Shown: one piece after another, positions 43,521 through 55,217 of the stretch
How positions within the stretch are numbered: the stretch's first letter is position 1
How the letters are laid out: each line of letters starts with the position of its first letter
Origin: Capitulum mitella
Taxonomy: Eukaryota; Arthropoda; Thecostraca; Pollicipedomorpha; Pollicipedidae
Assembly (NCBI GenBank): GCA_030062745.1
Contig: CP099850.1
Location: 6,696,001-6,760,000, forward strand
Reading direction: 5' to 3'
DNA: 64,000 nucleotides
The notes under the pieces: model-generated
Databases searched by the model: none
Seen by the model: the letters and a program-made list of their open reading frames with translations, nothing else
What the model was told of the DNA's origin: nothing
Program-made: the position numbers and the translations under genes

Positions 43521-43947
43521 GCGCCTACCAGGGGCGTCGATTTCTGCAAATGACTGGGGAGGGGCCGAGCCGAAGGTCCGACAACCTAACCCCCCCAAAT
43601 GTGGGTTTCTCAACGTATTTAACCCACGTTATTTTGACCAACGAAAATTTATCATTTTTTCGTTACTTTTCATTAAATACAAATTGCACTTATCCCCATG
43701 TATGTAGGTGTATATATATCTACATCTATACGTAAAAGATACGTAGATACATCGCTTTAGACTTATTCTTTCCTTTTTGCCTATTTCTTATCTGTTGCGG
43801 CCGTTTCTTCGCTACTATTACTCATTTCCTTCTAAAACCGACAGGAGATATTAGGTGAGCCCAAACCAACATTGGGTGGGCCCAAATCAATATTGGGTGG
43901 GCTAAGGCCCTTTCGAAAGAATACAAATCGACACCCCTGGCGCCTAC
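43521..43947. mobile_element. hAT-type MITE, 411 bp, with perfect 8-bp target duplication
   Basis: The element runs 43529-43939 and begins CAGGGGCGTCGATTT; the reverse complement of its end begins CAGGGGTGTCGATTT, 14 of 15 matching. Flanks are GCGCCTAC at 43521-43528 and 43940-43947, identical. This meets the defining structure of a hAT-type nonautonomous element and implies fairly recent insertion. The interior is AT-rich with a (TA)-like stretch near 43710-43725 and GGGTGGGC words near the 3' end. No coding capacity. Confidence 0.92.
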
Positions 43948-44204
43948 CAGGCATGAGAATCCTCCTCGACTGCATGCAGACCACTCTACGACATCATTCC
44001 ATTCGTAGTTTACTCCTCCCTTTACATTAAAATGATTCCTTGGCATTCAATTAAGTGCCTTGACGTTTCTAAAGTTTTTTCCCACTCTTTTTTCCCTTCT
44101 CTACGCTCCTTCCACTGACTGCCTTCAGATCGGGTCGGGTGGAAGCCTGAAATTTAACGTTTATTTGCCGACTACTCCAGAAGCAAACTAACAACGCAAA
44201 CATG

Positions 44205-44665
44205 CTCGGAAGAGACAACATGTGGTATTAATCCGAGCCCGACTTTCGGTCGACGCCATAAACGCTCGACTGGGGTGACCGTTGATGTATGTGTAGAACC
44301 ATACACCCCCCTCTAACTTACGAATGGTTGGTCTTACGATTAAAATAAGCGTACTGTTGGAATTCTCGTGACAAGCAGAGCTCGAAACTGACTTCATGTT
44401 TAGGTCTGCATAATATGTAAGCCATTTACGGCCTATATATCTTTTCTCATAGCTGCTAGCATGAAACCGAGAGACGGCCTGGATCTCGAGGACTGTGACT
44501 AATAAAGTCTAGATAAAGGCACTAGCGGACAGGACAAAGTCCGCAGATGCCGACACACGTCTAATTTCTCTGATTTGTGTAATATATAAGCGGAGACGCC
44601 GAGTTAAAGACAAGGCGATTTTCGCACCGCTGAACGGCGGGCGCCATAGACGAACGCGGTATGAA
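44205..44665 (-). repeat. Dispersed repeat R1, copy 3, partial and inverted
   Basis: The reverse complement aligns with 715-1172 of copy 1: TCTTTAACTCGGCGTC, GAGAAATTAGACGTGT, TTATTAGTCACAGTCC, and GGTCGCACGATAAAAATA-type sequence in diverged form. It lacks the first ~700 bp of the family, so it is truncated. Confidence 0.8.
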
Positions 44666-44687
44666 ATTAAAGGTAACTAAGTTTAGC

Positions 44688-45708
44688 CAGGGGGTGTTAT
44701 CAGTGTTATCAGCCATAGAAAAGCCTTTTTTGCTAGCAAGGACCTCGCAGTGACGTCACTGGGAGTGAGTCGGTGGTAGAAGAACGTAAACAATCCAGCA
44801 GCCACTGGAAGCGGTTACTTGTGCTGTTGTGCGGCAGATCGGGTTGCGTCGTGGTTTCTGCGTTCTTAGTGTTATTTGCCTGCAAATTGTAAAAAAGTTG
44901 TTGCCACAAATGGTAGGAGTTATTTAGGCCGCTTTCTTTATCACACCTCGCCGGAGATTGATTTTGACAGCAGTAACTGATGAGGCGGTTTGGGATGCTC
45001 AAACAACCAAAGGACCTTGTAAAATGATCGTATTTTGCAGTGGTTGGATCGCCATGTTGATGTTTGTAATACCCTGCATACCAAGATATTTTCACTCTTG
45101 CTGGTTTGTGGCTGAGACCTGGCAGTGGCATTGGCCTTAAATTGGGATTGGCAGCACAAGGCAGGCATGATTTGAGTGCTGCCTTATGACTTACCATTAC
45201 CTGCCAATATTGTGATGTTTCTGTGGCATTTTATAGCAACATTCGAGGCTTGTGATTATGGTCATACCTATTGTATCTAAGTGTTGGTGGCATATGTGCT
45301 GTGTCCTTCATTTCACATTTTAGCTGACAAGCAAAGATGCCAACTTATTGTGCTGTGTTCACCTGTTGAAGGTGAGTCGGTGGTAAATGTAAATACCAAG
45401 AGCTTAGCTTGTTCTTGTTTTTATTTCCAAAAGGAAAAGGCACTACGGTACCATGGGTGCACAGGTGTGTTCGAGGAAACAGATTTAGCATAGATAATGC
45501 AGCAGTTTGCTTGGAATACTTTGTTGAGGCAGATTGTGACTCATCAGCCGTTTTCACGATGACTAATTTTGCGTTGGTACTCTCCGAAAGCTACCAAAAT
45601 TCCACAGGGAGCAAACGTAGGCTATTTTTTAGTTTACTGGTAACCTTTTATGGATTACTCGACACATGTGACATGTTACATCTTAACATTACAGAAATTA
45701 AGTTTTAG
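44688..45708 (+). mobile_element. THAP-encoding element, copy B
   Basis: Partner of copy A at 27901-29466; sequence beyond 45541 has no counterpart in copy A. The 5' end begins CAGGGGGTGTTATCAGTG after AGTTTAGC. It carries the CRE-like GCAGTGACGTCACTG at 44747-44761 and ~650 bp of shared leader before the coding start at 45337. No 3' terminus or target duplication could be placed. Confidence 0.75.
45337..45708 (+). pseudogene. THAP-domain protein start, degenerate (THAP-type transposase candidate)
   Basis: The frame begins MPTYCAVFTC, the C-x4-C opening of a C2CH THAP zinc finger, and after two TGA stops (each a possible decayed CGA) stays in frame to LFPKGKG, then WVHRCVRGNRFSIDNAAVC. The order matches THAP domains: FP, then W-x5-R-x3-F, then (V/I)C-x2-HF. 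The expected C-x2-H is C-L-E-Y here and C-L-Q-Y in copy A, so the zinc-binding His is replaced in both copies. AVFTM at about residue 79 may be a relic of the AVPTIF box but sits close. The frame is open to 45708 without further motifs. THAP domains are the DNA-binding part of P-element-type transposases, so a P-like element is likely, but no catalytic core was seen. Confidence 0.6.
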
Positions 45709-46537
45709 GCCCAATAAAGCACTTGCATGTGGATTTCGGAGCTATATTTGTCTGTTGCACGAAACCATATTTGGTATCCTACTGGACGTTTGTAAACTGG
45801 CAACTGCAAGTGTAATACAGTGATGGCGCAAGAGATTCTGGCGACATGTGCAAGGTGGGCGACATGAAAACCGAAGAAAAGATCGAGGGTGAATCCAGGC
45901 AACCGTTTCGCGAAATTTGATTTGCACATCATGATGCAGTGTGTGCAGAATGCTTCGAAATGAGGTGTAAATAATTATAAAATTCAGTCTCATTCACATC
46001 ACAGCATGAAAATGTTCAAGACATTCGACCTGTCCGTACTCTTGACCCCTTGCTTTATATCAGTATGCTAATGCAGAAGACCGAAAAACGAGAACGCATC
46101 CAGCATCTTCAAGAATAGCTTTGACATACTTCTGGTTTTTAGACATGGTATAAGAGATATTTTGGTATATATGAAACAATATATTTTGCATTGAACAATA
46201 TACATAACTGTATTGGCAGTAGCAGTGAAACCTCTGTGGAGACGGGGGAGGAGGGGGCAAACATGCCTTTTTTCTCATTTCTGTCCATGCACCACCATAG
46301 GGCTTTTGCTTAATCTTGTCCAAAGTTAGGGGGCAGCTGCCTTCCCTCCGCCTGGGTCCCAATGCCCCTGGATATTGGTATATGTGAGATGAACATGAAT
46401 TTCATGTACTTCTGATCTGCAACTGATTTATATAACAATATGTCTCCTGGCATATTAAAGGCCGTAAATTAATGGAATATATACGACTAGAACACAAGCA
46501 ATTATGGGCTGCTATATCAACCTGATATTAACCAGTG
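45709..46537. other. No recognised gene up to the gap
   Basis: AT-rich DNA, with a G-run segment at 46235-46260 and a GGGGGCAGCTGCC/GCCCCTGG segment at 46330-46372 that resembles a nonautonomous element end. Nothing else is supported. Confidence 0.45.
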
Positions 46538-47037
46538 NNNNNNNNNNNNNNNNNNNNNNNNNNNNNNNNNNNNNNNNNNNNNNNNNNNNNNNNNNNNNNN
46601 NNNNNNNNNNNNNNNNNNNNNNNNNNNNNNNNNNNNNNNNNNNNNNNNNNNNNNNNNNNNNNNNNNNNNNNNNNNNNNNNNNNNNNNNNNNNNNNNNNNN
46701 NNNNNNNNNNNNNNNNNNNNNNNNNNNNNNNNNNNNNNNNNNNNNNNNNNNNNNNNNNNNNNNNNNNNNNNNNNNNNNNNNNNNNNNNNNNNNNNNNNNN
46801 NNNNNNNNNNNNNNNNNNNNNNNNNNNNNNNNNNNNNNNNNNNNNNNNNNNNNNNNNNNNNNNNNNNNNNNNNNNNNNNNNNNNNNNNNNNNNNNNNNNN
46901 NNNNNNNNNNNNNNNNNNNNNNNNNNNNNNNNNNNNNNNNNNNNNNNNNNNNNNNNNNNNNNNNNNNNNNNNNNNNNNNNNNNNNNNNNNNNNNNNNNNN
47001 NNNNNNNNNNNNNNNNNNNNNNNNNNNNNNNNNNNNN
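46538..47037. other. Scaffold gap, exactly 500 N
   Basis: The run of N is exactly 500 bases, a conventional placeholder size, so the true gap length is unknown. The right edge falls inside repeat V, which suggests the repeat caused the assembly break. Frames spanning N are meaningless. Confidence 0.98.
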
Positions 47038-47462
47038 GGAGGATTAGTTTCTTAAAAACTAAGTTTTCAAGGAAGTTAAAAACGCCTTTTTATCTTCTAC
47101 TAATCATGTTATGCTGAAGAAGTACAAATCGTATTACACTGGTAGTATAATGTGAAAAAGGAACATGAAAAAGGGGAACTGTCATGGTTACATGTTCTTC
47201 AAGACATCTTACGACCTTTGACCTTAAATGACTTCCATTGACCTTAGAGTCACTTGGGATGATCTTGTGTGGATTTAATATTATTTAGAAACGTTTACAA
47301 TCAATTGAATTGTCTCTTTGTCGAAAATTCCATTTTACGGATCTCGTGATATGGGGTGCGCGCACTGACATTGCAGGTCATAGCTCCGTGACCCGACCTG
47401 ATATCAAGCTGAAACTTGGTACACAAGTAGAGGACACCACTTTACGTCATATATTCGTCTTC
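47038..47462 (-). repeat. Dispersed repeat V, copy 2, truncated by the gap
   Basis: Reverse-complement partner of 15030-15464. It ends against a (TA)n microsatellite, at the point where copy 1 has a short ATATATAT. Confidence 0.9.
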
Positions 47463-47465
47463 GTG

Positions 47466-47466
47466 A

Positions 47467-47513
<47 letters not shown>
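47466..47513. repeat. (TA)n microsatellite
   Basis: About 24 TA dinucleotides with one G interruption near the start. It sits exactly at the boundary between repeat V and the following sequence. Confidence 0.97.
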
Positions 47514-47515
<2 letters not shown>

Positions 47516-47549
47516 GCCATGCCACCACACCATTATCCAGACGTCTAAC

Positions 47550-47811
47550 AATGCACTTTCAGTACGGTGACCCCAACTCACAAAAAGAAATAGAACACAA
47601 ATCCTGCTTGGACCGTCAGATGCTTACTAAGGACACAAAAATCATTGCGAGACCCACGGGCAGACGTCGCCTTATGGCACATGAAGCCATTATGACCCGA
47701 GACATGGACCCCACCATCGAAAAACAGCTGAATGCCCGTGGGACTCTTCAGTTGTGCCAAGTGAAGCCTTTGGACGAAAGGACGAAATCTAAGTGTCCTG
47801 CCTGGAAATGA
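47550..47811 (+). pseudogene. Possible Penelope-like element C-terminus
   Basis: The frame ends in RLMAHEAIMTRDMDPTIEKQ followed by LNARGTLQL. This resembles the end of the GIY-YIG endonuclease region of Penelope-like and related retroelements, where a segment like EAxxIRxxxPxxNKQ closes the domain. Only this distal piece is seen: the GIY-YIG core and the reverse transcriptase are not in view, and the upstream side is the microsatellite. The frame is open to the stop at 47809-47811. The assignment rests on memory of the family pattern. Confidence 0.35.
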
Positions 47812-48251
47812 GTCTCCGAAAGTGCGAGTATGTTGTCTGTATTTACGCATGCTTGATGTATGCCTTATTGTGTTAGCGTATGCATAATGCATACTTTGTG
47901 CTGAGTGTTTATTTATTTGACACTGTTTTCATAACCATCGTCAATTGTAGCCAGTTTGCAAAACATGCAGCAAGACGTTATTTTGAATTTTGCCAATGAA
48001 CTTTTTTATTCGAATGTGCTAATCTTCACTCTAGCACGAAACGCCAATTAAATACAAGCAATTGGGCTATGAAGTGCTTCTTTGTTTGCCTATTGTCTAT
48101 AACGAGCACTGGTGTGATTTAAAAGATCCCAATCACGAAGCCAAAAACCTACTGAGATCCACTGAAAAGAAAACATTTTAAAAGATCGTAAACGATCAGA
48201 CTGCTGTGACATTCAACAAGCAACACACACACAGGCATACACACACATACA

Positions 48252-48289
<38 letters not shown>

Positions 48290-51200
48290 AGGGGTACATC
48301 CCTTTTTTGTTCGATAAATGGTAACAAAAGACTTAAAGATTGCTATTGGTCAAAATAAGATGGGCTACATCCATTCAGAAAGCTACACCTCGGGGGAGGT
48401 TACCTTGTCGGACCCTCGGCTCAGCCCCCCCCCCCCCCCAGGTCATTTACACTAAACGACACTCCTGAGCTATGTTGTTTTAGATGAACAGAAACTAACG
48501 TAAAGACTGCTTGTTTGGCCACATGATGATATTTATCTTGATTTCAGGTCAAACGGAGACCTTATGGGCCATTTTAGATTCTGATTCTGGTTCCCACTGA
48601 ATTCTTCCAAACCTGCCGTGCAGGAAGACTCCACGGAGTCACAAAGCGATTTATAAGCACGGTTGGAGACTGATGCAGTTGTTGCTATGCGATCCTCTAA
48701 TTATTGCGTGTTACATCAGTATGTAATTATCCCACCTGAACTAAATGTGAGACGGAGAGGGCCAGCAATGTCATTTCACTTTTCATTGGTCGCATATGGT
48801 TTCTGCTTGCTTTCCTGTTAAAACGCCATTGTCCCTTTGCAATGGTCTGAAAACGCATACATATATCGGTATAAAACCTGCAGTATATTTTTCTCGATCA
48901 ATGCCGCACCGTGTCACAGAAAGGAAAAGCTTCAGACCAACATGTGTCAGAATGTGTCAGACGAAAAAGGCGTAACAATGGTGTCATGTCATATGACACT
49001 GAGTGAAACCACAAGGTTTATTAAAAATAGCCAAAAACCCAGTATATCACATAACATATGTCTGTCGGAGCAACAAGATGGCACTATAAAATATTTCCGA
49101 GTATGTCTTGCGTTTTGAAGAAAAATGTTTTTTTATAACTTTCCAAAAATTTTATGTTCATGAATAACGCTTAAACCTTTTCAAGTTCTTAAGTTCTTAA
49201 GGAAAACCAGACAAATGCATATAAGATCTACGCAGTAGCGTGACATCGAGAACAACTTAAGTCAGTGCTTAAAAAAAACGACTAATGAGCTTTCAAATTT
49301 TAACCGATCTATCCTCGCTTCTCTTTGACCCGATAAAAAACGTGTCTCAACGTAGTTGATTACGAAGGAAATGATATATGCCAATATTAATTAGTGGTGA
49401 TCCCCGTTTTTCTGTTTTGGTTTTTCCTTTTTTCAGGCCAGCGTTCTCGTGGATTTTCTTGACCCTTATATAGGCCTGGGTGTGCACGCGTATGTTTTAA
49501 TAATTATCTGAATGTTTATATTATACAGATATTATACATACAAATATATCTATGTACATATTATTGAACACTTTTCTATTAGTATGCACATGCTATCAAT
49601 CAAGCGCTTCTCTTCATCCCTTTTTATGTTTGTCAGTCACTGACCCCAGTGACGAAAGCGTGACAAGTTGTGCCGATATGTCTGAACTTTCCATAAAAAT
49701 GAACTAACCACCATCGAACAACAAGTAGCCAACATCTAGGACATTTTACTTACACATGCTTCGAAAACATAACAAAACAATGAAAAAAATTCATTACGGA
49801 CCCGAGGCCTCAGTAAAATATGCTCTTCATCGTGCGCAGAAATCAAAATCCAACGCCAGTATTGCACAGCAGTGTCGGCCGCCACCAGGCTTCGGACCAA
49901 CATACTGCTAGACGGCTCGGGGACACGAAGTCCGACCGCCGCGCGACTAACTAGCACGTCCTGAGTCTGGCGTTCCGCCCCACTCATGATCGATGCGGCA
50001 ATTCAATACGGTGGGAGTGGGCGTGTTCCACATAGGAATCAGACGCGCTTCCAGGCTTACTTGGAAGCGCTGTAAGCACTTCTGCACCGTACTGCGCTTC
50101 CTGCGGCGCTGTACGTAAGGCAAAGGATGCAGGTAAACGCATACGAGGAAAAGCAAAGGACAGGAAGTGTCTGAAATAATGCAATAAAATGTAGACGGAA
50201 TGCTTCGCAAGTTTTCAATCAGCTGCTTCGTGGCCCATTCGGCACTGGTTAACTTTTCCAGAGGCAATGTCGAAAGTCGACTATAAGTTCCACAAGTGCA
50301 GTGCCTGTAATCACATACTGGTAATGGATCTCACTTTTGACAAAAACGTCAAAGTTGAGGGCACGTTTGCCGGCTCGAAGGGGTGTGGAGGGTACGGCGG
50401 AAGTACTGCTGGATCTGGGCTGACGCACATTGTGTCGCGTGTGTGTGATGGTGTGCATGCTGGAGTGTTTTATGTTATTTTTTAATTAACTGTTTTATGG
50501 GAAGTTTTCGCGGAAAAAGTTGTGTACGCGCATGTGCTCAACGCACGTTTTTTCTTATTTTTTTTTGACATGCTTGCGCTCCATTTTTCCTTTACCAGTA
50601 TCAATGCAACTCATTTATTTAAGTCTTCTTTGACGTTTATTAAAAAGTCGGCGTCGTCTAGATTTGATCGAGTTCATTATTAAACCACTCTGAGATCTTT
50701 TCTCGCGCAATATGCCACTCGGTGCCCACCAGACCGCGGAAACCTGAAACAGTGCCTCCAAATCGGTCACAGCGCGCAGTTTCAGTGCCGTGCGATTGGT
50801 GGTCGCGACCTGACGGCCAACCAGACTGTTTCAAACAACGTTAGCGGGTGTTTTCTGTAATATGCACATTCAGCGATGTATCGTTGTCCTCAACATGTGT
50901 TAATGTACAATCGTGGGAAGATGCGTTACAAATGTTCAGAGCGTAACGCGCGGCCGCATTTAGTTCACGTCTGTCGCTCCGCTCCACTACGCAGCGAGCC
51001 AGAGGCTGCCGTATTGAACGCGCTTAACTGCTCGGCTATTTGTCGATCTGCGATCCACTCGCGTTCCCATCCCCGCTGTGGCTGCAGGGGACTACCCGCG
51101 GCGTCGAAGGCTGTGTCGGCACTTCATATCCGCGTTAATTTAGCAGTTATTGCGCTGCGCACTGACGTCAAAGTTGGAAAGCATCCGCCGCAGGTGTGTT

Positions 51201-51488
51201 GTTGACTTCAGGGTAAACATGTTACAGACGGCTTCGTCACGCGTCTTGGCAGAATATCTGATTTATTCTGATATTATTCCTCGGCACTGCAGCACAATGA
51301 AGCTTACAAACGGTTGTCCGCTTTTCGTGAGATCCCTGTCAGCCATCAGACTGGGTACGGCTGAATAAAGCGTAAAAGAAGGTTAGTCTGGCCGTGATCA
51401 GACACCAGCGCAACGCGGAACAACGCTGGTCCCTGAATCACAGGCGCAGCCAAGGAGGGCTGAGGGGCCCCCCCCCCATCCCCCAAGG
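47812..51488. other. No recognised gene; one compound microsatellite
   Basis: (CA)n and (TA)n tracts lie at 48222-48290 and a poly-C run at 48427-48440. Frames at 48837-49118 (plus), 49947-50267 (minus, MPLEKLTSAEWATKQLIENL...) and 50267-50485 (plus) have some protein-like character; the last two overlap head to head near 50267 and neither has a convincing splice context. A GC-rich patch lies at 50930-51110. Confidence 0.45.
48222..48290. repeat. (CA)n/(TA)n compound microsatellite
   Basis: ACACACACACA, then ACACACACATACATATATG, then an uninterrupted (AT)n run. Confidence 0.95.
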
Positions 51489-51607
51489 CCGCATTTTTTG
51501 TGGCAACCATTGCACATCGTCTTCCCGGCAGGCTGTTTTCGTGTGATTTCAGTTCACACTGAGCTCCGCCCCCCCCCCACCCTAACAAAATGCTGGCTGC
51601 ACCCCTG
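51489..51607. repeat. Short dispersed repeat, copy 2 (pair with 4243-4354)
   Basis: See 4243-4354. Poly-C runs at 51469-51484 and 51569-51579 border and interrupt it. Confidence 0.6.
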
Positions 51608-51887
51608 CCCTGACTGATTTTAAACTTAAGTGAAATTTGGGGCACATCCGCCATTTTGCTCCAGCAATGTATACGCGAATGCCATTATTGTGGGTTTGGG
51701 TTCCACTACTGCATTTTGCCAGAATAAAGTTTAAAGGTTTTGATTTGGCTTGTAACTGGTAGCCTTTACAGAAAAGTGTTTGAACACTTCCATGCAAGAC
51801 ATCTACAAAATAACATAACATTTGATGATGAATCTATCGAAACATTACGATTTGCATGTGAAAGGACCACGTCACGGATCCAAGAAT

Positions 51888-52112
51888 GTGGGACAAACAT
51901 AAGGAGGGGCCTCCTAGGCCTCGGTGGTCTCCTTGACTTCGGAGCCACCCTGATTTCGGAGGCCTCTTAGGCGGTGTCGGACCTCCTAAAGTATACAATG
52001 GACCTCTATGGGGCTCACGGGGCTTCAGGACTCCCACAGGGACCTCCTGTGGTGTTCGGAAGCTTTTGGTGTCGATATGGGGTCCTCCATCGACGCTCAG
52101 AGGGCTGCCAGG
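51888..52112. repeat. Small degenerate tandem array, CGGAGGCCTCCT-type
   Basis: Units of about 20 bases such as GGCCTCGGTGGTCTCCTTGA, then TTCGGAGGCCTCTTAGGCGG, then TGTCGGACCTCCTAAAG. The style resembles the larger array at 38700-40270, though the core word differs. Confidence 0.5.
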
Positions 52113-53136
52113 TAAAAAATCTGTATTTACAAGAGGCATTATTCAAAACCCATTATCCTTGTTTTGCAACGAAACAGATACTTAAACACCTTGTTTGTAT
52201 AAATGCAGGTCAGGTCACCAGACATGGGCGCATATACTCGCTAAACTGGCAGACTTAGACAACGAATAATCAGGACTAATCTAGTCTAGTCAGGACTACT
52301 CAGTTTGGAAAATTAAACGTGCCCCCGATGATAAACATATTATGCCCCTGCTGAAGGAGTGCATTGTTAGCTGCAAATTAGGCGGGATAATACTAAATTA
52401 AGAGTATAATTACATAAGCACAGCACTGAAGAGCAGTGCCGTATTGAGATCATTGCGCAGTGGGAAAGTCCATTATATCAATTCAGAAATGTAGCGGGTA
52501 CGGGGTCATTGAAAGCCAAGGTCATGTCAGGTCAAGTTCCGGAGTTCAGCCTAAGTGATGGAGCTTGATCATTCACTGTGCAACGAAACTGCTGTGGCAT
52601 AGCGCAAGATCGGTTCAAGGTCATTCAAGGACAAGGTCGAGGCGACATTTTATGACCTCATATGACCTTCCGCGAGCATTTGGACACCACTGTGGTCACG
52701 TGGACCTGTTATACCGTTCCTCATGAAACCCTGAAAGAACCGTGCAAAAGCCGCAACAATCAGATTTGGCCTCGTTTGACCTAATCTTAAAGGTCAACTG
52801 CAAGAGACGTCTTAAAATAACCCAGTGAAAGTTGTAGAGAACAGTCAGGACTATCTGCCGCTTTTTGTGTTTTTTTCTTCGCGTCAGCTGTGGAAACATT
52901 ATAAAACAGGGGGGTATCGGTGCCTAAAACTACACTCGTTGCTAATACTACATGTCGGAACGACGTCTTGCTGGCGGCGGCGGCAGGTCCCTAGGCATTG
53001 GTGTGGAAGCCATGTGTCAGGGGGACTTCAGCCCCCCGACTTTTTAAATTTTACAATGACGTTATGGACGTTCACTGGGAAGAACTGACCCAAAATGCTT
53101 CCCTCCAACTGAAGAGGAGTTCCCGTATCCCTGTCC
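52113..53136. other. No recognised gene; AGGTCA-rich stretch
   Basis: 52500-52830 is dense in AAGGTCA/TGACCT words, as in repeats R1 and V, and probably belongs to another dispersed repeat, but no partner was found in the window. Confidence 0.45.
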
Positions 53137-53441
53137 CTAGGCCTTCGCAGTTGTGGCCGACTGCTTCTTTCTAGCCAGCGGAGTCGATTCCAGCGTCTGA
53201 CCTACACGGGACAGTGTCAGTTTCGTCCAGTAGCAAACCACTTCCATGAGACAAGGGAACTCCTCACTCTGTGCAGCCACACGGCAAACGCTACAGCGTG
53301 TTCGAAGCATCCCTGCCCAACGGCACAACTTGAATATTCTTAAACTGTTTACGACACACGGCTTGAGGTAGACCTCCTGCTCCGGCGTCATTTTGCACCG
53401 CACACTGACAGTCACACCACGTATGCTCAGCTCAACATAAC
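53137..53441 (-). CDS. Candidate terminal coding exon, about 101 codons, function unknown
   Basis: On the minus strand an acceptor-like GATGCTGTAG ends at 53442, and the frame from there reads YVELSIRGVTVSVRCKMTP, then EQEVYLKPCVVNSLRIFKLC, several Cys including RCSVCR, and a basic tail ARKKQSATTAKA before TAG at 53137-53139. The frame is also open upstream to 53497. Amino-acid composition is balanced and unlike that of a repeat or GC-driven frame. No family recognised, no upstream exon identified, and a frame of this length is not by itself improbable in 64 kb. Confidence 0.28.
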
Positions 53442-55142
53442 CTACAGCATCGTCACAATATGAACTCTCAGCAACCCTTGAACACGGATATGCATATTTT
53501 TGCCTTCATCAAACCTTTCTTTTTCCTGGCACTTTTCCACTTCCTGCCAGCTGAATATGTCATTTTCACATTGCTGGTCTTTGAAAGCAAGATCTTTTTC
53601 ATATTGTTTTCAAGCCTAAATGTCCTAGCGTGATTGCAAATTCGATTGGTTCAGCGGAAAGGCATGCCATTTTTGAACTGGTGGAATCATTATTTATGAA
53701 CAGTTTCCAGCATCAGTTGGTGCCACTGCTGGTAATCACCGACATTAGAGTCAGCGTCATCAAAACAGTTATGGCAGCGGTAGTCATCAAAAGGAGATCA
53801 TATCAACGCTACGTTTACTTTGTGATTAGTGTTAATCAACATTTTTGCCCTTAGCCAACTGTCGCTTTACCTTGAGCTCTTGAGAGAACAAAAAAACGTC
53901 ACGGCTCTGCGCAAGACGCCGTCCTAAAGTGCACAAGACCAGTGTGGGTTGGGCTCTGAAGTCAACACAGTTAAAATATTATTACAGTCTGTTGTTACAC
54001 CATTTCCGTCAACAAGCAATAAACAGGCAACATATTACGGCAGATATAACGTGAAAGTCATCTGTGTGATGAGCTTCCTCAGACGTGCATAAGTTCTGTT
54101 CTAATGACTAGGTGAAAAGACCAACACGCAAACTGGAAAGCTGGGTCGGCCGGCTCCCAGTCTGTCGATATTTGGAGCTGGCCTGATTACCTGCTTACCT
54201 TGACGCCTCGTATTTCTGGGCTACGGAAATCCCCGCTCACCCAAAATGCTGCCATCATTCTGGCTTTCACCTTCCGCAGGTCTCATGAATCGGCCTTTTT
54301 GAATAAGTTCGTTATTGACTGAATTTAATATTTGCAACGTTGGACTACAATAATGTCAACTAATGGTGCGCACGGCACCATTCATTGTTCTCACCAGCGG
54401 CGGAATGCCTTTCAGCAGCGGGGACACCATCGCCGAACAGTAGTTTGCTATAACTGATAAGAAAAAATCGTTTATTTGAGGATCTGACACCCGCATTGGA
54501 AGTGGGTTTCGCTCTAACGGACACTGGAAGGGGGGAGACGCACAAACGTGCTCCCCCTCCGGCCTCGAAAACGGAAAGAGCTGGAAACAAGACATTCTAT
54601 GGGTAGGGTAGGACCATAAAAATTTACATAGTGCGTAATTCTGGGGTCGAAAAAGTCCACTTTGGACACTCTCGGCCCGTACATGTCATTTCGTGGTTTT
54701 CCGAACGAAGCGGGGAATGGGTGTGTTCGAGCGTTTAAACGTGGAATACGACAATTTCCATTAATTTAGCGTCTTGACTGGGGATTTTGGGTCGACGTCA
54801 TGCCCGGCCATTGACCTGTGGCGTCATTTTTTCATCTTTTGGAGATCAGATTTCCAGCAGCACGGGATACTGATGCACCTTGAGCGTAAATAAGGGCGCT
54901 AAACATCTCTTTTGGCGTATTTTCGGCGAAGATAGCCAACATCGGTACATTTGATCACTTCTAGCGTTTACTGACCTTCACAAAGTCAAAAGAAGTGAAG
55001 CGAGGCCATTGACCTTGGATGAGGTTTTTGACCCAACGTAAGCTTTATATCAACTGTTTGCGCTAGAGTTGTTTTGTTATGATAAACCCCACTACACAGC
55101 TTAATTGCTCTAAGACGAAAAACTTAGGAATATGTATGTAGA
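53442..55142. other. No recognised gene
   Basis: Unique-looking DNA with frames under 80 codons. Scattered TGACCT words from 54800 on lead into the tandem region after 55142. Confidence 0.45.
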
Positions 55143-55149
55143 CATATGC

Positions 55150-55191
<42 letters not shown>

Positions 55192-55217
55192 ATGTATATG
55201 TATAAGTATATGTATGC
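55143..55217. repeat. (TA)n compound microsatellite
   Basis: Long (TA)n run followed by TACATATACATATATATATG and TATG variants. Confidence 0.95.

Noticed and set aside
46504-47055. Open frames of 170-183 codons
   Set aside because: They consist of the 500-N gap.
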